Of a stretch of 43,535 bases of DNA, positions 8,618 to 16,895 are shown piece by piece (position 1 is the first letter of the stretch; each line of letters begins with the position of its first letter). The notes under the pieces are model-generated. The model was not told where the DNA came from, did not search any database, and saw only the letters and a program-made list of their open reading frames with translations. Source of the DNA: Hyphomicrobiales bacterium (GTDB lineage Bacteria > Pseudomonadota > Alphaproteobacteria > Rhizobiales > Aestuariivirgaceae). The position numbers were made by a program, and so were the translations under genes. The stretch is taken from assembly GCA_026982665.1 (NCBI GenBank), contig JALSGQ010000126.1:1-43535 (forward strand), given 5' to 3'.

Positions 8618-10003
8618 ATGCCTTCCGGCACTCCCAGCAGACCCGGCATGCCGTTCAACCAGATGACGGCGCATGCGCACCGGCCTGCGCATTCGGCCCT
8701 GTTGCGCTGGCCCACGGTGGCGGACATGCAGGCCGCGCTGCTGTGGATCTTCATCGCCTCCGGCTGGTTCGTGGTGGTGGAGCCGGCTCCTTACGAATTC
8801 CTGTTCGTGCTCACCTTCGCCCTGTTCCTGCCCGGCGGGCTGGTGGCCAGCGTCTTCACCGCGCCGATGATCATCTTTCTCATCCTCTACAACATCGGCG
8901 GATTCTTGAGCTCCGCACAACTGGCATCGCTGCCGCCACACGTTGCCGAAAAGGCCAACCGTTTCGTCTTCATCTCCAGCTACATGGCGGCGACCTCCCT
9001 GTTCTTCGCCATGGCCGCCACGGCGCGGCCGGAGCGCATCGCCGGCATCGTGCGCCATGCCTGGATCGTTGCCGGCGTCATTGCCGCCACGCTGGGCATG
9101 ATCGGCTATTTCGACATCGCCGGCATGGGGGCGAAATGGGCTCCCATCCAGCGCGCGCAAGGCACGTTCAAGGACCCCAACGTGCTCTCCACCTTCCTCG
9201 TGGCCCCGGCGATATTCCTGGCGCAGGACTTCATGCTGGGCAATGCCCGCCACCCGTGGCTGCGCGGCGCAGCCCTGCTCGTCATCCTTGGTGGCATCTT
9301 CCTGGCCTTCTCGCGCGGGGCATGGGCGGTTACCGTCGGCAGCATGCTGCTGCTGGCGCTGTTCACCTTCATCACCACCACGCGCACCTCCTTGCGCCGG
9401 CGCATCGTGATGATGGCGGCGCTGCTGACGGTGCTGGGTGCGGTGCTGCTGGTAGCGCTGCTGTCGGTGCCGGCAGTGCGGGAAATGTTTGCCGAGCGAT
9501 TCACCCTGTTCAAGGACTACGATGCCGGAGAAACCGGGCGCTTTGCCCGCCAGCTGCGCTCCATCCCCATGCTGCTGGAGCGGCCGCTGGGGTTTGGTCC
9601 CTTCGGGTTCAGCGAAATCTTCGGCGAGGACCCGCACAACGTCTATATCAACGCCTTCTCTGCCTACGGCTGGCTGGGCGGCATCTCCTACCTGCTGCTG
9701 ACCTTCGCCACCATTGCCATCGGCCTGCGTGCCATGCTGATTCCCACGCCGTGGCGGCGGCATGTCATTGCCTTCTTCGCCCCGCTGCTGATGCTCATCC
9801 TGCAGGGCATGCAGATCGATACCGACCACTGGCGGCACTTCTACCTGTTGCTTGGCATGGTGTGGGGGCTGTATGCAGCCAGTGAACTGTGGCTGCAACG
9901 CCAGCGCCGCCAGCACCACCAGCATCTGCAGCGCGGCGCAGCACCGCACATGACAGGCACGAGGGCATCCCATGAGCAACGACAACCGCCACCACAAGGC
10001 TGA
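8618..10003 (+). CDS. O-antigen ligase/polymerase-like (Wzy/WaaL) membrane protein
   Basis: A 461-residue polytopic inner-membrane protein with about ten or more hydrophobic helices. Motifs typical of the Wzy_C/O-antigen ligase superfamily are GTFKDPNVL (near residue 182), FSRGAW (near 232), and a periplasmic loop with ERPLGFGPFG and DPHNVYINAF (near 325-345), whose His is the kind of residue implicated in catalysis in this family. Such proteins polymerise or ligate surface polysaccharide on the periplasmic side. The start at 8618 has a GGGCGG-like ribosome site; starts at 8552 or 8648 are possible. No glycosyltransferase genes are adjacent, so the substrate is unknown. The gene ends 32 nt inside moeA. 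Confidence 0.8.
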   Translation: MPSGTPSRPGMPFNQMTAHAHRPAHSALLRWPTVADMQAALLWIFIASGWFVVVEPAPYEFLFVLTFALFLPGGLVASVFTAPMIIFLILYNIGGFLSSAQLASLPPHVAEKANRFVFISSYMAATSLFFAMAATARPERIAGIVRHAWIVAGVIAATLGMIGYFDIAGMGAKWAPIQRAQGTFKDPNVLSTFLVAPAIFLAQDFMLGNARHPWLRGAALLVILGGIFLAFSRGAWAVTVGSMLLLALFTFITTTRTSLRRRIVMMAALLTVLGAVLLVALLSVPAVREMFAERFTLFKDYDAGETGRFARQLRSIPMLLERPLGFGPFGFSEIFGEDPHNVYINAFSAYGWLGGISYLLLTFATIAIGLRAMLIPTPWRRHVIAFFAPLLMLILQGMQIDTDHWRHFYLLLGMVWGLYAASELWLQRQRRQHHQHLQRGAAPHMTGTRASHEQRQPPPQG

Positions 10004-11249
10004 AGGCAGCCCTTCCCTGCTGCCGGTGGACGATGCGCTCAAGCGTATCCTCGAGGACGTCAGGCCGCTGGATGCGGAAGAGGTTCCGCTTGCCGCTGCC
10101 ACCGGGCGCATCCTCGCCGAGCCGCTTGCGGCCAGCCGCGACATGCCACCGTTCGATGCCTCGTCCATGGACGGCTATGCCGTGCGCGCAAAGGACGTGC
10201 GGCAGGTGCCGGTGGAACTGCGGGTGATCGCCGAGGCCGCCGCCGGGCATGGTGTTGACGTTGAAGTCGGCGCGGGCGAGGCGGTGCGCATCTTCACCGG
10301 CTCGCCGTTGCCGAAGGGGGCAGACTGCATCATCATCCAGGAAAACACCGAGCGTGAAGGAGACGTGGTGCGGGTGCTGCAGCCGGGGGTGCGCGGGCGT
10401 TTCATCCGCGAGCGCGGCATGGATTATCGCGCCGGGGAAACCCTGCTGCAGCCGGGCACGAAGCTGGGGGCGCGGCAGATCAACCTTGCCGCCTCGCTGA
10501 ACTTTCCCGTGCTGCCGGTGCGCCGCAAGCCGCGCATCGCCATTCTCGCCACCGGGGACGAACTGGTGCTGCCGGGGCAGGAACCGGGGCCGGATCAGAT
10601 CATTGCCTCCAACAGCTTCGGCCTTGCCGCCTTCATCGAGCAGCATGGCGGCGAGCCCGTGGACCTGGGCCTGCAACCGGATGACGTGAATGCCATTGCG
10701 GAAGCCATCGAGCGCGGGGCAGAAGCGGATGTGCTCATCAGTATCGGTGGCGCGTCGGTGGGGGATTACGACTTCGTCGGCACGGCCTTCGACAAGCTCG
10801 GCATCGCGCGCGACTTCTGGCGCATCGCCATGCGCCCCGGCAAGCCGCTGATGTTCGCCCGCCGGGGGAAGCAGCGCATCCTGGGGCTGCCGGGCAATCC
10901 CGTCTCGGCGCTGGTGTGCTCCTTCGTCTTCCTGCGGCCGCTGATGGCGGCGCTGCTTGGCACCGACATGCCCCTGCCGCGGCAGATGGCGGTGCTGGGC
11001 GCGGACCTGCCGGAAAACGACCTGCGGCAGGATTACCTGCGCGTGCGCCTGCAATGGCCGCAAGAGGGCACGGAGCAGGCCGATGCGCCCGACGTGCGCC
11101 GTCTGCTGCCTGTTGCCCTGCCCTTCTCGCGGCAGGACAGCGCCATGCTGCGCCGGCTGGTGGAGGCCGATGCGCTGCTGGTGCGTCCACCCTTTGCTCC
11201 GCCGCTGGCCAAAGGAACGCTGGTGGAGGTATTGCGCATCGACTTCTGA
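9972..11249 (+). CDS. moeA: Molybdopterin molybdenumtransferase
   Basis: A 425-residue enzyme that inserts molybdate into adenylated molybdopterin, the last step of molybdenum cofactor synthesis. Family signatures are PPFDASSMDGYA near residue 60, GGASVGDYDF from residue 259, AMRPGKP, and GLPGNPVSALV around 305-315. Length and motif order are normal. The start overlaps the end of the preceding membrane-protein gene by 32 nt and has a GAGGG ribosome site 6 nt upstream, suggesting co-transcription. No other moa/mob genes are nearby, so the pathway is encoded elsewhere. Confidence 0.96.
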   Translation: MSNDNRHHKAEGSPSLLPVDDALKRILEDVRPLDAEEVPLAAATGRILAEPLAASRDMPPFDASSMDGYAVRAKDVRQVPVELRVIAEAAAGHGVDVEVGAGEAVRIFTGSPLPKGADCIIIQENTEREGDVVRVLQPGVRGRFIRERGMDYRAGETLLQPGTKLGARQINLAASLNFPVLPVRRKPRIAILATGDELVLPGQEPGPDQIIASNSFGLAAFIEQHGGEPVDLGLQPDDVNAIAEAIERGAEADVLISIGGASVGDYDFVGTAFDKLGIARDFWRIAMRPGKPLMFARRGKQRILGLPGNPVSALVCSFVFLRPLMAALLGTDMPLPRQMAVLGADLPENDLRQDYLRVRLQWPQEGTEQADAPDVRRLLPVALPFSRQDSAMLRRLVEADALLVRPPFAPPLAKGTLVEVLRIDF

Positions 11250-11250
11250 C

Positions 11251-11265
11251 TTAAGCCGCCATTAA
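11251..11265. promoter_or_regulatory. Consensus CtrA-type binding site upstream of ftsB
   Basis: TTAA-GCCGCCA-TTAA is an exact match to the TTAA-N7-TTAA consensus of the alphaproteobacterial cell-cycle regulator CtrA, followed by CC. It begins 1 nt after the moeA stop codon and 98 nt before the ftsB start. TTAA is rare in this GC-rich DNA, which raises its weight. Binding is inferred, not shown. Confidence 0.5.
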
Positions 11266-11348
11266 CCACATGCGGGCATATGGTATGGGGTGGCGGCTGC
11301 CGCGCCTGTTGCGTTGAACCTGCATGTTCCGGTGGAGCAAACGACCCC

Positions 11349-11645
11349 ATGCGCATGCCCCCCTTGAGGCCCGTTGTCTTCATGCTGCTGCTGGCGGCCT
11401 ACGGCCTGCTGGCGTGGCATGCGCTGCATGGCAAGCGCTCGCTGGAATACCAGGCGCAGGTGCGCGAGAAGCTGCGGCTGGCGCAGGAGGAAAACGACGA
11501 TGCCCGCCTGCGCCGCGAGGAGCTGCAGCGCCGCGTCGCCCGCCTGCGCGAGGAAACGCTGGACATGGACGTGCTGGACGAGGAAGCGCGCCGCCAGCTG
11601 GGCTACATCGCAGAGGACGAGGTGCTGGTGCTGCCGGCCGAGTAA
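11349..11645 (+). CDS. ftsB: Septum formation initiator FtsB/DivIC-like protein
   Basis: A 98-residue bitopic division protein: a hydrophobic helix at about 7-26 followed by a coiled coil (about 33-75) rich in Arg/Glu/Leu heptads, then a short C-terminal region ending EDEVLVLPAE. This is the FtsB/DivIC layout; FtsB forms a periplasmic complex with FtsL and FtsQ at the septum. The start is the first of two close ATG codons (11349, alternative 11355), with GGTGGAG upstream. In many alphaproteobacteria this gene sits by eno and pdhA; here it follows moeA with its own CtrA-type site, suggesting an independent cell-cycle promoter. Confidence 0.85.
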   Translation: MRMPPLRPVVFMLLLAAYGLLAWHALHGKRSLEYQAQVREKLRLAQEENDDARLRREELQRRVARLREETLDMDVLDEEARRQLGYIAEDEVLVLPAE

Positions 11646-11691
11646 CGGAAACCGGCAGCAACCGCCACCTTCAGCCCCCCAGCCATCTCCT

Positions 11692-12114
11692 TCAGTTTCC
11701 ATCCCCTCCGGCTGCCGGCACCGCCTCGATGATGACCACCGCCAGCGCGTGCCGGCGCTCGTCCGACAATGTCAGGTGCAATCGTGGCTGATGCCCCGCC
11801 GGCAGCAGCGCCTGCAACCGCTCTTCTGCCGCGGCATGCAGGTGCAGCCGTGGCGCGCCCAGTGCATCGTTGCGCACCTCCACGTCCACCCAGCGAATAC
11901 CGTGGCGAAAGCCGCAACCCAGCGCCTTCACCGCAGCTTCCTTTGCGGCAAAGCGCTTGGCCAGTGCTGCCACCATGCCCTGCCCCTGCCGCCCGGCCGC
12001 CAGCGCCTGTTCCGGTTCGCAAAAGACGCGCCGCAGGAAACGCTCACCGTGGCGCTTCAGCATCTGCTCGATGCGGGCAATGTCCACGATGTCGCTGCCC
12101 AGCCCGATGATCAT
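11692..12114 (-). CDS. acpS: Holo-[acyl-carrier-protein] synthase
   Basis: A 140-residue 4'-phosphopantetheinyl transferase that converts apo-ACP to holo-ACP for fatty acid synthesis. The Mg-binding residues are D8 in GLGSDIVDIARIE and E59 in KRFAAKEA, both in the expected positions. The ATG at 12114 is taken as the start; an in-frame GTG lies 6 nt upstream, and a GAGAGGGTGAGG purine stretch serves as ribosome site. The usual neighbours pdxJ, lepB, rnc and era are absent. It converges with ftsB across a 46-nt gap and is divergent from rnr. Confidence 0.93.
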   Translation of the reverse strand: MIIGLGSDIVDIARIEQMLKRHGERFLRRVFCEPEQALAAGRQGQGMVAALAKRFAAKEAAVKALGCGFRHGIRWVDVEVRNDALGAPRLHLHAAAEERLQALLPAGHQPRLHLTLSDERRHALAVVIIEAVPAAGGDGN

Positions 12115-12245
12115 CCTCACCCTCTCCCGCTTGCGCCCCTCGTTTCACCAATCTCGCCCCTGCCCCTTGTGTGCGGCAACGGCATGCGCCATGTAAAGAG
12201 CAAAGGCATGGCGATGGCCGTCATGACATTGACAGGAAAGAAGCA

Positions 12246-14627
12246 TTGAGCAGGAATACCTCCCAACCCAAGGCAAGAAAGAAGAAGAACACGGCAAAAC
12301 CCAAACGTGCCGGCCATCTGCCCACCGAGGCGGAAATTCTCGACTACATCCGGACTTCCGAGCGCAAGGTGGGCAAGCGCGAGATTGCGCGCGCCTTCGG
12401 CCTGAAGGGAGATGCCCGCATTGCGCTGAAGGAACGCCTGCGCGACATGGCCAGCCGCGGCCTGCTGGACAGGCGGGCGAAATCCTATGCCGTGGCCGGC
12501 GAGCTGCCGAAGGTGGCGGTGCTGGATGTCATCGGCCCCGATGACGAGGGCGAGCTGATCGCCCGGCCTTCCGTGTGGGACGAGGACGAGCAGGGCCCGC
12601 CGCCGACGGTGCTGCTGCTGAACGAGGGCCGCCCGGCGCGCTCGGCGCGCGGTGCAGACAAGCTGCCCGGTGCGGGTGATCGCGTGCTGGCGCGCATCCG
12701 CCCGGCGGATGATGCCCTGCCTTACCCCTACACCGCGCAGGTCATCCGCCGGCTGGATCACGCGGCGGACGAGATCCTCGGCGTGTTCGAGCGCGGGCCG
12801 GATGGCGGCGGCTGGCTGCAACCGGTGGAGCGCAAGGGCAAGAAGGTGCCCATCCTGGTGAAGCCCGGCGATGCGCTGGATGCCGTTGATGGCGAGCTGG
12901 TGCGGGCGGAAGTCAGGCGCGACAAACGCCGCGGCCTGATGTGGGCGCGGGTGAAGGAGCGCCTGGGCGATGTGGGAGATCAGCGCAACATCTCGCTGAT
13001 TGCCATTCACGAGCAGGGCATCCGCGAGCACTTCCCCGACGAGGTGCTGGCCGAGGTGGAGAAGCTGGGGCCGTGGATCGAGGAAGGGCGGCGCGACATT
13101 CGCGACATTCCGCTGGTTACCATCGACCCGCCCGATGCCCGCGACCATGACGATGCCGTGTGGGCCGCGCCCGATGACGACCCGGCCAACGAGGGGGGCT
13201 TCAAGGTCATCGTCGCCATTGCCGATGTCTCGGCCTACGTGCGCCCCGGCACGGCGCTGGACGCGGAGGCGCGGCTGCGCGGCAACTCCACCTATTTCCC
13301 CGACCGCGTGGTGCCGATGCTGCCCGAGCGCATCTCCAACGACCTGTGTTCCTTGCGCGAGGGCGAGGACAGGCCGGCGCTGGCCTGCTTCATGACCTTC
13401 GATGCCGAGGGCAACCGCATCCGCCACCGCTTCGAGCGCGTCATCATGCGCTCTGCCGCCTTCCTCTCCTACGAGCAGGCGCAGGCCGCCATCGACGGCC
13501 ATCCTGACGAGGTAACGGAACCGCTGCTGGAACCGGTGCTGAAACCCCTGTGGGCGGCCTACGAGGTGCTGATGAAGGGGCGCGCGCGCCGCCAGCCGCT
13601 GGAGCTGGACGTGCCGGAGCGCAAGCTGGTGCTGGACGCCACCGGGCTGATCGAGCGGGTGGTAACGCCGGTGCGGCTGGATGCGCACAAGCTCATCGAG
13701 GAGATGATGATCCAGGCCAACGTCTGCGCGGCGGAAACATTGGAAAAGCGCGGCAGCCCCCTCATCTACCGCGTGCATGACGCCCCGGCACCGGAAAAGG
13801 TGGCGGCGCTGCAGGAGTTCCTGAAGACGCTGGGGCTGTCCGCCCCACTGGGCCAGCGGCCGAAGCCGATGCACTTCAACCGCATCCTGCAGCAGGTGAA
13901 GGGCAAGGAATTCGAGCACGTGGTCAACGAGGTGGTGCTGCGCACCCAGAGCCAGGCCGTCTATGACACGGAAAACATCGGGCATTTCGGCCTCAACCTC
14001 ACGCACTATGCGCACTTCACCTCGCCCATCCGCCGCTATGCCGACCTCATCGTGCACCGGGCGCTGGTGAAGGCGCTGAAGCTGGGCGGCAGCGACGGGC
14101 GCGACGGCCTGTCGGCAGAAGACATCGAGCGGCTGGACGAAACGGCGGAGCTGATCTCGGCGGCAGAGCGCCGCTCCATGCAGGCGGAGCGCGACACCGT
14201 GGCGCGGCTGATGGCGGCGCACATGGCCGAGCGCACCGGCGCGGTGTTTCAGGCGCGCATCTCCGGCGTTACCCGCGCCGGGCTGTTCGTGGCGCTGCTG
14301 GAAAACGGCGCGGACGGCTTCATTCCCATCCGCACGCTGGGTGATGACTATTTCATCCACGACGAGAAGAACTTCGCGCTGGTGGGGCGGCACACGGGGC
14401 TGACCTATCGTCTGGGCGATGCGGTAGAAGTGCGGCTGGTGGAGGCAGCTCCGGTGGCCGGTGGCCTGCGCTTCGAGCTGGTTTCCGGCGGCAGGCCGCG
14501 CCCTGGCCGCAATCCAAATGGGCGCGGCGGCAACAGCATGCGCACCCAGCCCCGCAAGAAACGCAACAAGGCAAACTCCGGCAAGAAGCGCCGCGCAGCG
14601 ACATCTGGCAGACGATCCCGGCCCTGA
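12246..14627 (+). CDS. rnr: Ribonuclease R
   Basis: A 793-residue processive 3'-5' exoribonuclease that degrades structured RNA and takes part in rRNA and mRNA quality control. An N-terminal Lys-rich segment leads to a winged-helix region (about 24-75), cold-shock-like domains, then the RNB catalytic domain with D294, D300, D302 and D303 in IDPPDARDHDDAV. An S1 domain lies at about 665-745 and a basic Arg/Lys/Gly tail follows. The start is taken as TTG at 12246 because AGGAAAG lies 5 nt upstream; an in-frame GTG at 12171 would add 25 residues and lacks a good ribosome site. It is the first of four genes on this strand. Confidence 0.95.
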   Translation: MSRNTSQPKARKKKNTAKPKRAGHLPTEAEILDYIRTSERKVGKREIARAFGLKGDARIALKERLRDMASRGLLDRRAKSYAVAGELPKVAVLDVIGPDDEGELIARPSVWDEDEQGPPPTVLLLNEGRPARSARGADKLPGAGDRVLARIRPADDALPYPYTAQVIRRLDHAADEILGVFERGPDGGGWLQPVERKGKKVPILVKPGDALDAVDGELVRAEVRRDKRRGLMWARVKERLGDVGDQRNISLIAIHEQGIREHFPDEVLAEVEKLGPWIEEGRRDIRDIPLVTIDPPDARDHDDAVWAAPDDDPANEGGFKVIVAIADVSAYVRPGTALDAEARLRGNSTYFPDRVVPMLPERISNDLCSLREGEDRPALACFMTFDAEGNRIRHRFERVIMRSAAFLSYEQAQAAIDGHPDEVTEPLLEPVLKPLWAAYEVLMKGRARRQPLELDVPERKLVLDATGLIERVVTPVRLDAHKLIEEMMIQANVCAAETLEKRGSPLIYRVHDAPAPEKVAALQEFLKTLGLSAPLGQRPKPMHFNRILQQVKGKEFEHVVNEVVLRTQSQAVYDTENIGHFGLNLTHYAHFTSPIRRYADLIVHRALVKALKLGGSDGRDGLSAEDIERLDETAELISAAERRSMQAERDTVARLMAAHMAERTGAVFQARISGVTRAGLFVALLENGADGFIPIRTLGDDYFIHDEKNFALVGRHTGLTYRLGDAVEVRLVEAAPVAGGLRFELVSGGRPRPGRNPNGRGGNSMRTQPRKKRNKANSGKKRRAATSGRRSRP

Positions 14628-14664
14628 TTCATCAGGCCCGGCATCGCAACAGGAGGGAGGCACC

Positions 14665-15792
14665 ATGAAGATCATCTCAAGCCGCATCGCCCTTGGCATT
14701 GCACTGTGCCTGCCGCTGCTGGGCAATGCCCTGCCCGGTGCAAGCCCGACATGGGCAGATGACCAGCAGGCATCAACAACCGCCACCACGCACGCCACCA
14801 CGAAGACGCAACAGGGCTGGCGCATTCCGGCCCGTATCCTGCCACCGCCTGCGGATGCCAGCGAGGCGCTGCGCAAGGCCATTGCCGCCATGCCGGCACC
14901 GGACATCGATGCCGTGCTGAAGGCCACCCCCGGGAACCGCGAACAATGGCTGGCACTCATCCGCCAGAATGACGAGCAGGTGAAGAAAGGCGTGGAGCGC
15001 CTGCAGCGCAAATATGGCGTCAGCATCGAGGAAGGCAGCATCGCAGGAGTCCGGGTGTTCACGGTAACGCCACGGAAGATCAATGATGAGAACCGTGATC
15101 GCCTGTTCCTGCACGTGCATGGTGGTGCCTACATCCTCAATGGTGGCCGCGCCGCCCTGAGCGAACCCATCCTCTATGCGGCACACCTGGGCATAAGGGT
15201 CATCACCATCGACTATCGCATGCCGCCGGATCACCCCTTCCCGGCGGCGCTGGAGGATGCCTCTGCCGTTTATGCCGCGCTGCTGAAGCAGCATGCGCCG
15301 GAGAAGATCCTCATGGGTGGCACCTCTGCCGGGGCCGGGCTGGTGCTGGCCACGGTGCTGGAAATGAAGAAGAAGGGAACGCCTCTGCCTGGCGCGCTGT
15401 TCCTTGGCACGCCGTGGGCAGACCTGACCAAGACCGGCGACAGCTTCTTCATCAATGAGGGCATCGACCACACCCTCGTTACCTACGATGGCGTGCTGGA
15501 GGGTGCCGCCCGCCTGTATGCCAACGGGCACGACCTGCGTGATGCGCGCCTCTCGCCCATCTACGGCGACCTTGCCGGCCTGCCGCCGGTATTCCTGGTA
15601 ACCGGCACGCGCGACCTGTTCCTCAGCATCGTCGCCCGCCTGCACCGCAAGCTGCGCAAGGCCGGTGTTGCTGCAGACTTGCACGTGGTGGAAGGCTTTG
15701 CGCATGGCGATTACATCGGCCTTTCCGATACCCCCGAGGCAAGAGAAATATATGATGAGCTGCATACCTTCATCATGCGCACCCTGAAATAA
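14665..15792 (+). CDS. Exported alpha/beta-hydrolase (hormone-sensitive-lipase type esterase)
   Basis: A 375-residue esterase/lipase of the HSL family. A signal peptide is clear: basic MKIISSR, a hydrophobic core, and a probable cleavage site after TWA at residue 31. The oxyanion motif HGGA is at 152-155, the nucleophile elbow GGTSAG contains S221, and D317 (GTRDLF) and H347 (GFAHGDY) complete a plausible triad. The start has a strong AGGAGGGAGG ribosome site. The mature enzyme should act in the periplasm or outside the cell on short-chain esters; the natural substrate is unknown. Its stop codon overlaps an ATG (TAATG) in frame with the next gene. Confidence 0.9.
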   Translation: MKIISSRIALGIALCLPLLGNALPGASPTWADDQQASTTATTHATTKTQQGWRIPARILPPPADASEALRKAIAAMPAPDIDAVLKATPGNREQWLALIRQNDEQVKKGVERLQRKYGVSIEEGSIAGVRVFTVTPRKINDENRDRLFLHVHGGAYILNGGRAALSEPILYAAHLGIRVITIDYRMPPDHPFPAALEDASAVYAALLKQHAPEKILMGGTSAGAGLVLATVLEMKKKGTPLPGALFLGTPWADLTKTGDSFFINEGIDHTLVTYDGVLEGAARLYANGHDLRDARLSPIYGDLAGLPPVFLVTGTRDLFLSIVARLHRKLRKAGVAADLHVVEGFAHGDYIGLSDTPEAREIYDELHTFIMRTLK

Positions 15793-15818
15793 TGATCGCC
15801 TCTTGTCGGAGAAGGCCC

Positions 15819-16841
15819 ATGCAGGAGAATGCTTCATCAGGTGCTCTCCCGAATGCTTTCCAGCTGCCCGCTGATGATGACGCGGCGCTGCTGCAGGTGC
15901 TGGCCACGCAGGCGCTGGCAGCCGGATGGGCGGCGTTCGATGAAGTGCTCGGTGGTGTCGCACGTGATGGACAAGGTGCCTGCGGTGGGCAAGGTGGCGG
16001 AAAGGACGATGGTGCCAGGCTGCGCGGCAAGGCGGCACAGGCTTTCGGCCATGCTGCCGTGCAGCGGGTGGAAGAGCTGTTGCAGCGTTCCGGGCGCCCC
16101 ATGCTGCTGCTGCACGATGGTGCCCCCCGGCGCATTGGCCGTGGTGCGCCACTGGGGCGCATCATCCTGACGCCGGTGGATGACTTGGCCGCCCTTGCGC
16201 GCGGCCTGCCCTTCTCGGCCCTTGCGCACATGGCGCTGGTCATGGCACCGGCGGCCGGCCCCTTGAGCGCCGCTGCCGTGCGCGCGGCGCTGGTGCAGCC
16301 GCTGATGCAGGCAGATGACACCTGCTTTCTGCTGCGCCGGGGCAAGCCGCTGATGTCATGCGAAGGCATGCCCGGGAAATCGGCACGGCAGGTGCAGCCG
16401 CAAGCGCAGGCACAACACGATGCATCATCAGCCTGCCGCGAGCGTGCCGAGGTGCCCTTGCAGGTTTCCTCCGCTTCCTCGCTGGCCGATGCCGCCATTG
16501 CCGTCAACCTCACCGGCCATGCGCCCGGCAGGGCACTGGCGGAAGTCATCGGCTCGGCGCGCGAGGTGCTGGCCTCGAACAGCACCAGTGCGGCATTGCT
16601 GGCACTGGCGCGCGGGCAGGTGGATGTGTGCATCGACATGCGCGGAACCTTGAGCGCCCGCGACTGGCTGGCAGGCGCGGCGCTGGCACGGGCCGCGGGC
16701 GCGGTCATCATGCTGCTGGACGATGCGCTGGAGCAGGCCAACGCACCCGGCAACCTGATGCAGCGCCGCGGCATCATCGCCGCCGCCAGCCGACCGTTGC
16801 TGGAAGAGGTGCTGGCGGCATTGCGCCGCACATGGCTGTAG
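15819..16841 (+). CDS. Inositol monophosphatase-like protein with degraded active site
   Basis: A 340-residue protein that reads as a diverged IMPase/SuhB/CysQ fold. The segment TPVDDLAALARGLPF (118-132) sits where active family members have DPxDGTxNFxxGxPF: the first Asp is Thr, the Gly-Thr is Asp-Leu, but the second Asp (D121) remains. The Glu-Glu metal motif seems replaced by HD (99-100). Near the C-terminus RDWLAGAALARAAGAVI matches the WDxAAGxLLxxEAGG region, keeping D282. The chain then ends GIIAAASRPLLEEVLAAL, as in the family. Probably a pseudoenzyme or one of altered specificity. The start at 15819 has a GGAGAAGG site; an ATG at 15792 overlapping the previous stop is the alternative. 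Confidence 0.6.
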   Translation: MQENASSGALPNAFQLPADDDAALLQVLATQALAAGWAAFDEVLGGVARDGQGACGGQGGGKDDGARLRGKAAQAFGHAAVQRVEELLQRSGRPMLLLHDGAPRRIGRGAPLGRIILTPVDDLAALARGLPFSALAHMALVMAPAAGPLSAAAVRAALVQPLMQADDTCFLLRRGKPLMSCEGMPGKSARQVQPQAQAQHDASSACRERAEVPLQVSSASSLADAAIAVNLTGHAPGRALAEVIGSAREVLASNSTSAALLALARGQVDVCIDMRGTLSARDWLAGAALARAAGAVIMLLDDALEQANAPGNLMQRRGIIAAASRPLLEEVLAALRRTWL

Positions 16842-16895
16842 GGCCTGCTTTCGACGAACTGTCCGGGAAACAGCGCCGCATGGGAGAATGCGCAC

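Noticed and set aside
12117-15083. Very long open frame (over 980 codons) antisense to rnr and the esterase gene
   Set aside because: It is a by-product of high GC codon bias: it lacks family motifs, has a Gln/His/Arg-rich composition and lies entirely opposite two well-supported genes.
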